Of a stretch of DNA of 64,000 bases, positions 25,244-33,292 are shown piece after piece. The stretch's first letter is position 1. Each line of letters starts with the position of its first letter. Position numbers and translations under genes: made by a program. The notes beneath the pieces are model-generated. The model did not search any database. It had not been told where the DNA came from and saw only the letters and a list, made by a program, of their open reading frames with translations. Source of the stretch: Alphaproteobacteria bacterium MarineAlpha5_Bin12 (GTDB taxonomy: Bacteria; Pseudomonadota; Alphaproteobacteria; HIMB59; GCA-002718135); NCBI GenBank assembly GCA_002937855.1, contig PTKS01000001.1, positions 33,948 to 97,947 on the forward strand, given 5' to 3'.

Positions 25244-25450
25244 TTAATCTTTGTTACCTTTCTTGTAAATAAAATCTAGGAAAAGCTTCTTTAATCTTCC
25301 TTTTTTTATCTCAGATTCTAACTTTTCTTTATTGATATGTTGCCTTAAATAGTTGATTTTTTCCTCAACCGACCATGTTGGCTCCTCTTTTGGATAAGGA
25401 TGATAGGAACCAATGAATTTATCATTGTCTTTGTCTTTTTTAATTTTCAT
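25244..25450 (-). CDS. Hypothetical 68-aa charged protein
   Basis: From ATG 25450: MKIKKDKDNDKFIGSYHPYP, then KEEPTWSVEEKINYLRQHIN, then a Lys/Glu-rich helix and FLDFIYKKGNKD. No known domain is visible; soluble and helical by composition. An earlier in-frame start at 25462 would add four residues. It leads the four-gene operon, 18 nt behind an inverted-repeat hairpin (25469-25519). No clear ribosome binding site is present. Coding status rests on position and codon use alone. Confidence 0.55.
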   Translation of the reverse strand: MKIKKDKDNDKFIGSYHPYPKEEPTWSVEEKINYLRQHINKEKLESEIKKGRLKKLFLDFIYKKGNKD

Positions 25451-25468
25451 TTTAACGCGCACTATAAG

Positions 25469-25519
25469 ATTAACGGCCTGTGATATTAAATAATAAGGGG
25501 CTAACTACAGACCGTTAAT
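25469..25519 (-). promoter_or_regulatory. Leader hairpin of the four-gene small-protein operon
   Basis: ATTAACGG (25469-25476) pairs with CCGTTAAT (25512-25519), and after one mismatch CTGT pairs with ACAG, enclosing a 25-nt loop. On the minus strand this lies 18 nt upstream of ATG 25450. It may be a regulatory leader structure or an operator. The minus-strand loop includes TAGCCCCTTAT, which recurs in the mntR-lrp gap. Confidence 0.4.
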
Positions 25520-25593
25520 TCATTATGAAATTTATTTTATCAATAAACCCAAAATATATATATAAATATATGCATATAATTCAAGGCATTATT

Positions 25594-25620
25594 TGTTAAA
25601 ATTATATTAAAATTTTAACA
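25594..25620. promoter_or_regulatory. Inverted repeat upstream of proteorhodopsin
   Basis: TGTTAAAAT (25594-25602), a 9-nt spacer and ATTTTAACA (25612-25620) form a perfect 9-bp inverted repeat 49 nt before the rhodopsin ATG. A second small palindrome, TGATT-GA-AATCA, lies at 25633-25644. Either could bind a light- or nutrient-responsive regulator, but AT-rich palindromes are common here. Confidence 0.3.
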
Positions 25621-25669
25621 GTGTTTATAAATTGATTGAAATCAGTTTTTTTTACACTAGCTTATTATA

Positions 25670-26410
25670 ATGAGCACTTTTTTAGGACCAAGCGATTTAG
25701 TTGGAATATCTTTTTGGCTAGTTTCTATTGCAATGGTAGCTTCAACTGTCTTCTTCTTTTACGAGGGTATGTTTGTAAAAGCTTCTTGGAGGACTTCAAT
25801 GGTAGTAGCTGGTTTAATAACGCTAATAGCTGCAATACATTACTACTATATGAGAGATTTCTGGGTAAATACAGAAACTTCTCCGACAGTTTATAGATAC
25901 ATTGACTGGTTGCTGACTGTACCTCTTCAAATGATTGAATTTTATTTAATTTTATTAGCTGTAGGTGCTAAAATTTCTGTTTATGCCTTTTGGAGACTGC
26001 TATTAGGAACATTAATTATGCTACTTGGTGGTTATAGTGGCGAGATAGGGTGGTTGAGTCCAGGTTTAGGATTTACAATTGGTATGTTTGGTTGGGCGAT
26101 AATCATATGGGAAATTTTCCAAGGTGAGTCAAGCAAGGCAGCAAATAAAAATCCTTTCGTCAAGCAAGCATTTAATGCACTCAGATTTATCGTTTTAATT
26201 GGATGGGCTATATATCCCGTTGGCTATATCTTCGGCTTTCTTACTCCAGCGGTCGGTATGGGAGATGTCTCAGGAGATTTATTCCAAAATTCATTAAACA
26301 TAATCTATAATTTAGCAGATTTTGTTAACAAAATACTATTTGGCTTAATTATTTGGAATGCAGCAGTGAGAGATACACTAGGCACTTCAAAAAAGCTAAA
26401 AAAATCATAA
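25670..26410 (+). CDS. Proteorhodopsin, blue-absorbing type
   Basis: Light-driven proton pump, 246 aa, seven membrane helices. Helix C reads RYIDWLLTVPLQMIEFYLIL: Asp79 (Schiff-base counter-ion, Asp97 of reference proteorhodopsin), Gln87 (spectral tuning position 105; Gln means blue) and Glu90 (proton donor, Glu108). His57 corresponds to His75, and Lys221 in NLADFVNKILFGL is the retinal lysine. The DTE pattern Asp-Thr-Glu identifies a proton pump. No cleavable signal peptide is evident. No blh or carotenoid gene lies nearby, so retinal must be made elsewhere. ATG 25670 lacks a ribosome binding site. Confidence 0.97.
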   Translation: MSTFLGPSDLVGISFWLVSIAMVASTVFFFYEGMFVKASWRTSMVVAGLITLIAAIHYYYMRDFWVNTETSPTVYRYIDWLLTVPLQMIEFYLILLAVGAKISVYAFWRLLLGTLIMLLGGYSGEIGWLSPGLGFTIGMFGWAIIIWEIFQGESSKAANKNPFVKQAFNALRFIVLIGWAIYPVGYIFGFLTPAVGMGDVSGDLFQNSLNIIYNLADFVNKILFGLIIWNAAVRDTLGTSKKLKKS

Positions 26411-26483
26411 AAATAAGAAAAAAAACTTTTATCAATTTAATTTAAATTTTTTTTGTATAGATTTAGTATTAGTTTAAATAAAT

Positions 26484-27098
26484 ATGAGCTTTTATACAAT
26501 TATACAACTATGTCTTGTTTGTTTGATGGGTGCTATGTCGCCTGGTCCAAGTGTAGCACTAATTATTAATAATACGATAACTAAAAATAGATTAAATGGA
26601 ATAGTAACTTCTATTGGTCACGGACTTGGCGTAACAATTTATGCATTATTTGCAGTATTAGGATTGGAAATATTAATTACTAATTATTATAAAATTTTTA
26701 TTATGTTTCAATTAATAGGAAGTTTTGTTTTGATTTATATTGGCATTCAAACAATTATAAATGCAAATAAGTCAGTCGATATTTTCAACAATGATAAAAT
26801 TAGGTCAACCAATTCTTTTTTGCAGGGTTTCTTTATTGCTTTTTTTAATCCTAAAATATTAGTATTTTTTGCTGCTTTATTTTCACAATTTATTTATATA
26901 AATGCTAAAGTTTTTGATCAAACAATACTTATCTTGGTACCAGGCATAATTGATACATTATGGTATATATTAGTATCAATCATCGTATCTTTGTATACTG
27001 TAAACAATTTTATTTATAAATACAAAAAAAATGTTGAAAGGATTACTGGAGCAGTATTGATAATTGTTGCGTTAACTCTTTTGATTAATTTGATTTAG
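26484..27098 (+). CDS. LysE-family translocator
   Basis: A 204-aa inner-membrane exporter of the LysE/RhtB family with about six helices. The N-terminal MGAMSPGPSVALIINNTITK and NGIVTSIGHGLGVTIYALFA are the family signature, followed by YIGIQTI and GFFIAFFNPKILVFFAALFS. Family members export amino acids and related metabolites; substrate not predictable. It begins 73 nt after proteorhodopsin on the same strand, so co-transcription is possible, and overlaps the convergent M19 dipeptidase by 14 nt at the 3' end. Confidence 0.92.
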   Translation: MSFYTIIQLCLVCLMGAMSPGPSVALIINNTITKNRLNGIVTSIGHGLGVTIYALFAVLGLEILITNYYKIFIMFQLIGSFVLIYIGIQTIINANKSVDIFNNDKIRSTNSFLQGFFIAFFNPKILVFFAALFSQFIYINAKVFDQTILILVPGIIDTLWYILVSIIVSLYTVNNFIYKYKKNVERITGAVLIIVALTLLINLI

Positions 27099-28176
27099 AT
27101 TTTATTAAATCGTAAACCCTTAAAAGATTTAAACCCATAACTTTTTCAATATCTTTTTCATTGTAGCCCCTTTTTTTTAATTCATCTCCAATTTTCATAT
27201 GATCTAAACAATCTATAATACCTCTTGGAAGGCAATCTGTACCATCATAATCACTCCCAATGCCCACGTAATCTATTCCAATCAAATTTATTATATATTC
27301 GATATGATCAACAAATTTTTCTAAACTAGGAACAATAGAATATAAACTTTTTTGCAAAAAATACTGTCTATACACCCACCTTAGATCAGGATTTTGATAT
27401 TTTAAATCAATATTATTTAAATCATTTTTTAAACTTTCTTTAAATTTCTTATCTTTTTCTTGAAAATCAGTATCAATAAATGCGGGATAAAGATTTAAGC
27501 AAATTATCCCTTTTTTTTCTTTTATTGCTATAATTTGATCATCTTTTAAATTTCTAAAATGAGGGCATAAGGTATAAGCATTTGAATGAGAAGCTATTAT
27601 GGGATTTTTAGCAATTTTCATAATATCCCAAAAACTTTTTTCACCTATATGCGAAACATCAATCAAGACCCCTCGCTCCTCACATAATTTTAATGATTCT
27701 AAACCAAACTTTGTCAAACCAATTGATTTTATATTTTTTAAATTAAATTTTTCATCATATGCTGAAGTTGCTAAATCAGTTGAATAATTCCAAGTAGGAC
27801 CTAAATAAAATAATCCTCTATTAATAAAATGCTCAAGTTTATCAATACTTCCTTCGAAACACTCCCCACCTTCAATACCTATTGCGGCATATAAAGTTTT
27901 ATCTTTCTTGAAGTTAATATCCCCTAAGGAGTTGATCTTGATAAGTAAATCTGTTTTTTTATCAATTTCTTCCAATTTATCTATTAATTCATTTGCCCTA
28001 GAAAATGCCGCATGTTGGAGATAGTGTTTAGGCATCCAAATTGCAAAAACCTCTAAATTAATTTTACCCTCTATCAATCTTTCAATATCTGTGTGACCGT
28101 TATTACTTTTTGTTATTATATCTTCTCCTACAATAGCCCTTTGTAAAACATCATTATGGAGATCAGCCACAAACAT
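27085..28176 (-). CDS. M19-family dipeptidase (renal/membrane dipeptidase type)
   Basis: 363-aa zinc dipeptidase. Metal-site residues are evident: His7 and Asp9 (DLHNDVL), Glu in AAIGIEGGECFEG, His in LIDVSHIGEKSFWDI and His in IIASHSNAYTLCPHFRNL, plus the terminal YVGIGSDYDGTD. No signal peptide, so cytoplasmic hydrolysis of dipeptides (or a related amide) is expected. It follows the cyclophilin gene by 10 nt in the same direction. Confidence 0.93.
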   Translation of the reverse strand: MFVADLHNDVLQRAIVGEDIITKSNNGHTDIERLIEGKINLEVFAIWMPKHYLQHAAFSRANELIDKLEEIDKKTDLLIKINSLGDINFKKDKTLYAAIGIEGGECFEGSIDKLEHFINRGLFYLGPTWNYSTDLATSAYDEKFNLKNIKSIGLTKFGLESLKLCEERGVLIDVSHIGEKSFWDIMKIAKNPIIASHSNAYTLCPHFRNLKDDQIIAIKEKKGIICLNLYPAFIDTDFQEKDKKFKESLKNDLNNIDLKYQNPDLRWVYRQYFLQKSLYSIVPSLEKFVDHIEYIINLIGIDYVGIGSDYDGTDCLPRGIIDCLDHMKIGDELKKRGYNEKDIEKVMGLNLLRVYDLIKSKSN

Positions 28177-28186
28177 TTTTTAATTA

Positions 28187-28666
28187 TTATATATCTTTTG
28201 CAAGTTGCATTTTAATAATTTTATCTGGATTTGAAACCATGCCGTTTGGTCCATCACCTTTTTTGATTTGATCAATGTATTCCATTCCTTCTATAACTTT
28301 TCCCCAAACTGTATATTGGCCATCAAGGTGAGGGGCATCTGTAAAACAGATAAAGAACTGACTGTTAGCGGAATCTGGATTTTGTGCTCTTGCCATTGAA
28401 ACAGTACCTCTTACATGTTTTTCATTTGTAAATTCAGCTTTTAAATCTGGTTTATCTGAGCCTCCAGTTCCATCACCTTTAGGATCTCCAGTTTGAGCCA
28501 TAAATCCATCAATAACTCGATGAAATACAATGTTATCGTAAAATCCCTCACTTACTAATTCTTTAATATGTTTTACATGATTTGGAGCTAAATCAGGTCG
28601 AGCTTCAATTGTTATCCTTCCATATTTAACTTCAAGGTATATTAAGTTTTCTTTTTCATCAGCCAT
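28187..28666 (-). CDS. ppiB: Peptidyl-prolyl cis-trans isomerase, cyclophilin type
   Basis: 159-aa single-domain cyclophilin. Landmarks: FYDNIVFHRVIDGFMAQTGD (catalytic Arg in FHRV), GTGGSDKPDLKAEF, RGTVSMARAQNPDSANSQFF (Gln/Ala wall of the pocket) and FICFTDAPHLDGQYTVWGKV. I place the start at ATG 28666 because AGGAGG lies 5 nt upstream, giving a cytoplasmic PpiB. The frame continues upstream; a TTG at 28729 would add KRLIIRFSLLLIILYPIGGL, a signal-like stretch, so an exported form cannot be fully excluded. The ribosome binding site is masked by a 9-bp hairpin. The M19 gene follows. Confidence 0.9.
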   Translation of the reverse strand: MADEKENLIYLEVKYGRITIEARPDLAPNHVKHIKELVSEGFYDNIVFHRVIDGFMAQTGDPKGDGTGGSDKPDLKAEFTNEKHVRGTVSMARAQNPDSANSQFFICFTDAPHLDGQYTVWGKVIEGMEYIDQIKKGDGPNGMVSNPDKIIKMQLAKDI

Positions 28667-28670
28667 TAAT

Positions 28671-28703
28671 CCTCCTATTGGATACAAAATAATTAATAGG
28701 AGG
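28671..28703 (-). promoter_or_regulatory. Hairpin masking the ppiB ribosome binding site
   Basis: On the minus strand CCTCCTATT (28703-28695), a 15-nt loop and AATAGGAGG (28679-28671) make a perfect 9-bp stem containing the whole Shine-Dalgarno of ppiB, 4 nt before ATG 28666. Perfect pairing over a GGAGG core is rarely accidental. It would reduce initiation until melted by heat, a protein or coupled translation from the upstream frame. Confidence 0.6.
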
Positions 28704-28787
28704 CTGAATCTTATTATTAATCTTTTCAACACAGCATTCCTAAAGTATAAATTATACATATTACTAAAATGTATTATACAAAATAGA

Positions 28788-29252
28788 ATGCATACAATCG
28801 AGAAAAAAATTAAAGAAATGGGATTAGATATACCAAATATCCCTGATCCAATAGCCAACTATGTTCCATATAAAGTTTATAACAAAATTATAACAATATC
28901 CGGTCAGGCACCAATTAAAAATGGTAAAATTATATATAAGGGAAAAGTTGGAAAAGATATAACTATAGAAGAAGGAATACAAGCTTCAAAATTATGTGCT
29001 GAAAATATTTTAGCTATAATAAAAAAAGCATGCAATAATGATTGGAATAATTTTGGAGAATTAATAAAATTGGGAGGTTTTGTTAATTGTGCTAAAGACT
29101 TTTCAGATCATCCCAAAATTATAAATGGTGCCTCTGATATGTTAGTGGAAGTACTTGGATCATCAGGCAAACACACTAGATTTGCTGTTGGGGCAAATTC
29201 ATTACCTTTAGATATATCTGTTGAAATCGAGGCATTAGCTTCATTAAGATAA
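28788..29252 (+). CDS. RidA/YjgF-family protein
   Basis: 154 aa, Rid superfamily (YjgF/YER057c/UK114). Typical elements are ITISGQAPIKNG near 37-48, LCAENILAIIKKACNNDW, then FVNCAKDFSDHPKIINGASD and the C-terminal HTRFAVGANSLPLDISVEIE with the Arg that binds the substrate carboxylate in deaminating members. It probably quenches reactive enamine/imine intermediates or acts on a related metabolite. It lies 2 nt before dacC and diverges from ppiB. Confidence 0.92.
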   Translation: MHTIEKKIKEMGLDIPNIPDPIANYVPYKVYNKIITISGQAPIKNGKIIYKGKVGKDITIEEGIQASKLCAENILAIIKKACNNDWNNFGELIKLGGFVNCAKDFSDHPKIINGASDMLVEVLGSSGKHTRFAVGANSLPLDISVEIEALASLR

Positions 29253-29254
29253 TT

Positions 29255-30349
29255 ATGATTCAAAGAAAAGTATTTAATAGTATTTTTTTTTTATTATTGG
29301 CTATTTTTTTATTTTTTAATAAGGATGTATTAGCAAAAAGAGCAGCAATAATAGTAAACTACGAAACAAATGAAGTGTTATTTGAAGTTAATGCAGACAC
29401 ATTAAATTATCCTGCTTCATTAGCAAAAATTATGACTTTATATTTAACCTTTGAGGCTCTAGAAAAAGGAGATTTAAAATGGGATCAAAAATTAAAGGTT
29501 TCAAAAGTTGCTGCATCAAGATCACCTAGTAAATTGTATTTAGAAGTCGGCGAAACAATAACGGTTGAAGACGCTGTTATGGCATTAGTAGTTAAATCAG
29601 CAAATGATGTGGCAACAGTAATAGCAGAATCTTTAGCTGATAGTGAAAGAGATTTTGCAAAAAAAATGACAAAAAAAGCAAGAGAAATAGGAATGAAAAA
29701 TACAACATACAAAAATGCATCAGGCTTGCCTAATAGAGCTCAATTGACAACTGCACGAGATACATCAATTTTATCAAGAGCACTAATTAAAAATTATCCT
29801 AGTTATTATGAATTATTTAAAGAGAAAAAATTTTCTTGGAAAGACAAAAAATATAAGAGCCATAACAAACTTATGTCAAGCTATGATGGCGCAGATGGAA
29901 TCAAAACTGGTTATATTTATGCTTCAGGTTTTCAATTAGCATTTTCAGCAGTTAGAAATAATACAAGACTCATAGGTATTTATTTTGGAGGAGATACTGC
30001 AAAACATAGAGATGAAACATTAAAATTTCTTATGAATAAAGAATTTGCAGAATTAAGTGAAAAAAAAATTCAAACAAACAAACAAGTTAGTAAAGAAAAT
30101 TTAGAGAAAAATAATCAGTATAAGATTATTGTAGGAACATTTAAATATGAGAAAAATGCAAAAAAACAAATTAAAATAGTTAGAAGTTTTTTCCCCGAAG
30201 TACTAAAAAATAAAGATAGTAGAATTTTTTCAAGAAAAGGTCAAAATAGAACTTGGTATGAAACACAATTTATTTTTTTTGACAAACAGGAGGCTAGTAC
30301 ATTATGCAGTTTAATGAAAAAAAATAATATAGATTGCTTTGTTAAATAG
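29255..30349 (+). CDS. dacC: D-alanyl-D-alanine carboxypeptidase (PBP5-type) with SPOR domain
   Basis: Periplasmic peptidoglycan carboxypeptidase, 364 aa. N-terminal signal sequence (SIFFLLLAIFLFFNKDVLA, cleaved before KRAA). Active-site motifs Ser55-Lys58 in PASLAKIMT, Ser115-Ala-Asn117 in VKSANDVA and Lys217-Thr-Gly219 in DGIKTGY. Residues about 290-364 (YKIIVGTFKYEKNAKKQIKI; WYETQFIFFDKQEASTLCSL) form a SPOR domain that binds denuded septal glycan, replacing the usual PBP5 C-terminal domain and membrane anchor. This links the enzyme to cell division. The gene ends 8 nt inside the convergent phosphomannomutase gene. Confidence 0.93.
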   Translation: MIQRKVFNSIFFLLLAIFLFFNKDVLAKRAAIIVNYETNEVLFEVNADTLNYPASLAKIMTLYLTFEALEKGDLKWDQKLKVSKVAASRSPSKLYLEVGETITVEDAVMALVVKSANDVATVIAESLADSERDFAKKMTKKAREIGMKNTTYKNASGLPNRAQLTTARDTSILSRALIKNYPSYYELFKEKKFSWKDKKYKSHNKLMSSYDGADGIKTGYIYASGFQLAFSAVRNNTRLIGIYFGGDTAKHRDETLKFLMNKEFAELSEKKIQTNKQVSKENLEKNNQYKIIVGTFKYEKNAKKQIKIVRSFFPEVLKNKDSRIFSRKGQNRTWYETQFIFFDKQEASTLCSLMKKNNIDCFVK

Positions 30350-31754
30350 CAAAATTAAAATTTACGTTACTCAGCTTTAATTGAGATTCTATATTTTTTT
30401 TCATTTTTTTTAACGACTCTTCACTAAGAGCTTCAGCCCTTACAGTTAATGCATTTTCAGTATTTGATGCCCTGATACCCCACCAACCTTCATTATTCTC
30501 AACACGTACGCCATCTATACTAATAACCTTTAGATTTTCTTTAGATAATCTTTCAATAATTTCTTCTACTATTTTAAATTTCCTTGATTCAATAACTTTG
30601 ATTCTTGTTTCTGGCGTAGAGTAAGTTTTTGGATATTTACTGATAATTTCACTTAATGGAATCTCTTTTTTTGAAATTATTTGCAATAATCTCAATGCAA
30701 CATACATAGCATCATCATAACCAAAAAAATTATCTTTATACATTATATGACCGCTCATTTCCCCTGAAAGGGGTGAATTTAATTCTTCCATTTTATCTTT
30801 TATTACCGAGTGACCAGTCTTATACATTATTGGATTACAACCTATTTTTTTTACTTCATCAAAAAAAACTTTACTTGATTTAACATCCATTATTATTGAT
30901 GGATTATCATATAGTTCAGCAATTTCTTCAGCCAATATAATCATATATTGGTCAGCCCATATAATATTATCTTTATTGTCAATTATACCCAATCTATCTC
31001 CATCACCGTCAAAAGCTAGACCTAAATCACACTTATTTTTTTTTACAACATCTCTTAATTGTTTTAAATTTTTGGGTATTGTTGGATCAGGATGATGGTT
31101 CGGAAATGTCCCATCAACAACATCATTTATTAATATATTTTCTGTATTTTTTAACCTTTTAATTACATTATTTATTGTCACTCCTACGGAGCCATTTCCT
31201 GCATCCCAAGCAACTTTTAATTTTTTTTCAATAGAAATATCTTGTAATAGTCTTTTAGTATATTGATCTAAAATATTTATATTTTTTTTTAAGCCCTTTG
31301 TATAATTATCTTTAAAAACTATATTTTTTAAATTTTGTATATTTGACGAGTAAAATGGTTTTTTATTTAGAACTATTTTAAAACCATTGTATTCAGGTGG
31401 ATTATGAGAACCTGTGATCATTATACCAGCATCAACATTTAGGTGATATACAGAAAAATAAAGCATAGGAGTGGGACATAATCCAATTATTATTACCTCT
31501 AAACCATTTTGAACTAATCCTGCAGTCAATGCCTCATGCAAAGAAGGTGAGGTTAATCTACCATCATAACCTATAACTATCTTATTAATATTGTTTTGAC
31601 TTTTTATTAAAGTTCCAAATTTTAATCCTAAAGAATATGCCGTGTTGACTGAAAGGTTTTGATTAATGATTCCTCTTATGTCATATTCCCTAAGTATTTC
31701 TTCATCAAATTCCTCAAAACTATATTTTGATTCCTTAGCTTTATTATCTTCCAA
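30342..31754 (-). CDS. Phosphomannomutase/phosphoglucomutase
   Basis: 470-aa alpha-D-phosphohexomutase in four domains: phosphoserine loop ITGSHNPPEYNGFK (Ser116), metal loop FDGDGDRLGI (249-254), sugar loop SGEMSGHIM and phosphate loop RASNTENALTVRAE. It interconverts 1- and 6-phosphates of mannose or glucose and supplies sugar nucleotides for envelope glycans. The start is TTG 31754, overlapping the ugd stop by 11 nt; no in-frame ATG is found before the conserved core. ManB/AlgC-type specificity for mannose versus glucose is not decidable. Confidence 0.93.
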   Translation of the reverse strand: MEDNKAKESKYSFEEFDEEILREYDIRGIINQNLSVNTAYSLGLKFGTLIKSQNNINKIVIGYDGRLTSPSLHEALTAGLVQNGLEVIIIGLCPTPMLYFSVYHLNVDAGIMITGSHNPPEYNGFKIVLNKKPFYSSNIQNLKNIVFKDNYTKGLKKNINILDQYTKRLLQDISIEKKLKVAWDAGNGSVGVTINNVIKRLKNTENILINDVVDGTFPNHHPDPTIPKNLKQLRDVVKKNKCDLGLAFDGDGDRLGIIDNKDNIIWADQYMIILAEEIAELYDNPSIIMDVKSSKVFFDEVKKIGCNPIMYKTGHSVIKDKMEELNSPLSGEMSGHIMYKDNFFGYDDAMYVALRLLQIISKKEIPLSEIISKYPKTYSTPETRIKVIESRKFKIVEEIIERLSKENLKVISIDGVRVENNEGWWGIRASNTENALTVRAEALSEESLKKMKKNIESQLKLSNVNFNFAI

Positions 31755-33048
31755 TACTTATATGCTCCCAACCAAGATTTTTAAGCTCATCTTGATTATA
31801 TAAATTACGAAGATCAAAAATTATAGTTTTATTAACTAATGTTTTTAATTTTTTTAAATCAAGTGCTCTAAACTCATTCCATTCTGTTCCTATAATTATT
31901 GCATCAACATTATTACACGTATCATATACATCACTACCATATTTAAATTTAGGATTTTCATATTGTGAATTTTTCATTGCTTTAGGATCATAAGCAATTA
32001 TTTTTGCACCTGACTGCAATAGCTCATTACCTATTATTATGGATGTAGAATCTCTAATATCATCTGTATTTGGTTTAAAGCTTAATCCAAGTAGTGCAAA
32101 TTTTAAATTATTTACATTATTTGAAAAGAACTTTTCTATTTTTTTAGCTAAAATTTTTGGTCTTTGTTTATTAAATTCATTCACAGAGTCAACAATGGAT
32201 AGCTTTATATTATTTTTTTTAGCAGTATTGGAAAATGCTTTCACATCTTTAGGAAAACAGGATCCTCCAAAACCAGGTCCAGCATGAAGAAATTTAGAGT
32301 TTATTCTTTTATCTAAGCCCATTCCTTTTGAAACATCTTGAATATTTGCTCCAACTTTTTCACAGAGATCGGCAACTTCATTTATAAAAGAAATTTTTGT
32401 AGCCAAAAAACTATTGCTCGCGTATTTAATTAATTCAGCAGTTTCAAGATTAGTTATAACTATAGGAGTCTCTAAAATATAAAGAGGCCTATATAGAGAT
32501 TTTAATATTTTTTCACCTTTATCAGATTCTATCCCTATGATTACTCTATCTGGTCTCATAAAATCATTTATAGCTGACCCCTCCCTCAAAAACTCAGGAT
32601 TTGAAGCAACGTCAAACATAGAGTTATTTACTTTTTTCTGAATTATTTCTTTTATTTTCCTTGAAGTACCTACTGGGACAGTAGATTTTATGACTACTAA
32701 ACAATATTTTTTTATATTATGAGAAATTTCTTCAGCAACTGCATAAACAGAAGTTAAGTCTGCGTCATCATCAATTCTTCTACTGGGTGTTCCTACTGTG
32801 ATAAAAACAGCATCAGCATTAGATAAACTTTTAGTTATATCATTTGAAAGCTTAATCTGTTTTGTATTTTTTTGATGCTTTGCAAAAAGTTCGTCTAAGC
32901 CTGGTTCATAAATAGGCATTAAACCTTGATTGAGTTTTTTAATTCTATTATTATCTTTGTCAACAAAAGTTACTTTGAATCCAAACTCAGCAAAACATAA
33001 ACCAGATATCAAACCCACATACCCGGTGCCTACCATTACAATATTCAT
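31744..33048 (-). CDS. ugd: UDP-glucose 6-dehydrogenase
   Basis: NAD-dependent oxidation of UDP-glucose to UDP-glucuronate, 434 aa. N-terminal Rossmann motif MVGTGYVGLISGLCFAEFGF, then PEFLREGSAINDFMRPDRVI and the catalytic Cys264 in GPGFGGSCFPKDV. The C-terminal UDP-binding domain has LLGLSFKPNTDDIRDSTS. It is upstream of the phosphohexomutase with an 11-nt overlap; together they make activated sugars for lipopolysaccharide or exopolysaccharide. Upstream is a 239-nt gap with a hairpin at its far end. Confidence 0.96.
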   Translation of the reverse strand: MNIVMVGTGYVGLISGLCFAEFGFKVTFVDKDNNRIKKLNQGLMPIYEPGLDELFAKHQKNTKQIKLSNDITKSLSNADAVFITVGTPSRRIDDDADLTSVYAVAEEISHNIKKYCLVVIKSTVPVGTSRKIKEIIQKKVNNSMFDVASNPEFLREGSAINDFMRPDRVIIGIESDKGEKILKSLYRPLYILETPIVITNLETAELIKYASNSFLATKISFINEVADLCEKVGANIQDVSKGMGLDKRINSKFLHAGPGFGGSCFPKDVKAFSNTAKKNNIKLSIVDSVNEFNKQRPKILAKKIEKFFSNNVNNLKFALLGLSFKPNTDDIRDSTSIIIGNELLQSGAKIIAYDPKAMKNSQYENPKFKYGSDVYDTCNNVDAIIIGTEWNEFRALDLKKLKTLVNKTIIFDLRNLYNQDELKNLGWEHISIGR

Positions 33049-33236
33049 AACTTTTGATTTACAATAATTTTATATAGTCTAATAGAAAAATATTAAGTTA
33101 TATTTAACAAAAATACTATAACATTTTACTAATAATTTTAATAGAATCGGCTATAAAAAAGCTTCCAAAAAACCTTATAACATTAACGATTCGCAATAAA
33201 AAACTAATATTTTAAGTGACTTATAGTAAAATAATG

Positions 33237-33292
33237 AATGAGCAGAGCGTTTTAGATATTTCCTCCTAAAAGTTATTTAGCCTCTGCTCATT
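33237..33292. ncRNA. Candidate small RNA or terminator: compound hairpin with anti-Shine-Dalgarno-like loop
   Basis: AATGAGCAGAG (33237-33247) pairs perfectly with CTCTGCTCATT (33282-33292), an 11-bp stem. Inside, TTTTAG (33250-33255) pairs with CTAAAA (33266-33271) around loop ATATTTCCTC. Read on plus, the apex and flank give TTTCCTCCT, which mirrors the 16S rRNA anti-Shine-Dalgarno; on minus they give AGGAGGAAA. It lies between two minus-strand genes and touches the methyltransferase stop codon, so a minus-strand terminator is the simplest reading, but U-runs are weak on both sides. Confidence 0.4.

Noticed and set aside
23640..25540. Genomic island at tRNA-Thr
   Set aside because: No integrase, no direct repeat of the tRNA 3' end and no clear composition change.
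25666..25671. TATAAT as the proteorhodopsin -10 box
   Set aside because: It overlaps the start codon; transcription from it would begin inside the gene.
28667..28858. N-terminal extension of the cyclophilin up to residue 64
   Set aside because: It would overlap the divergent RidA gene, and AGGAGG at the proper distance marks ATG 28666. A shorter, signal-like extension from TTG 28729 is kept as an open alternative.
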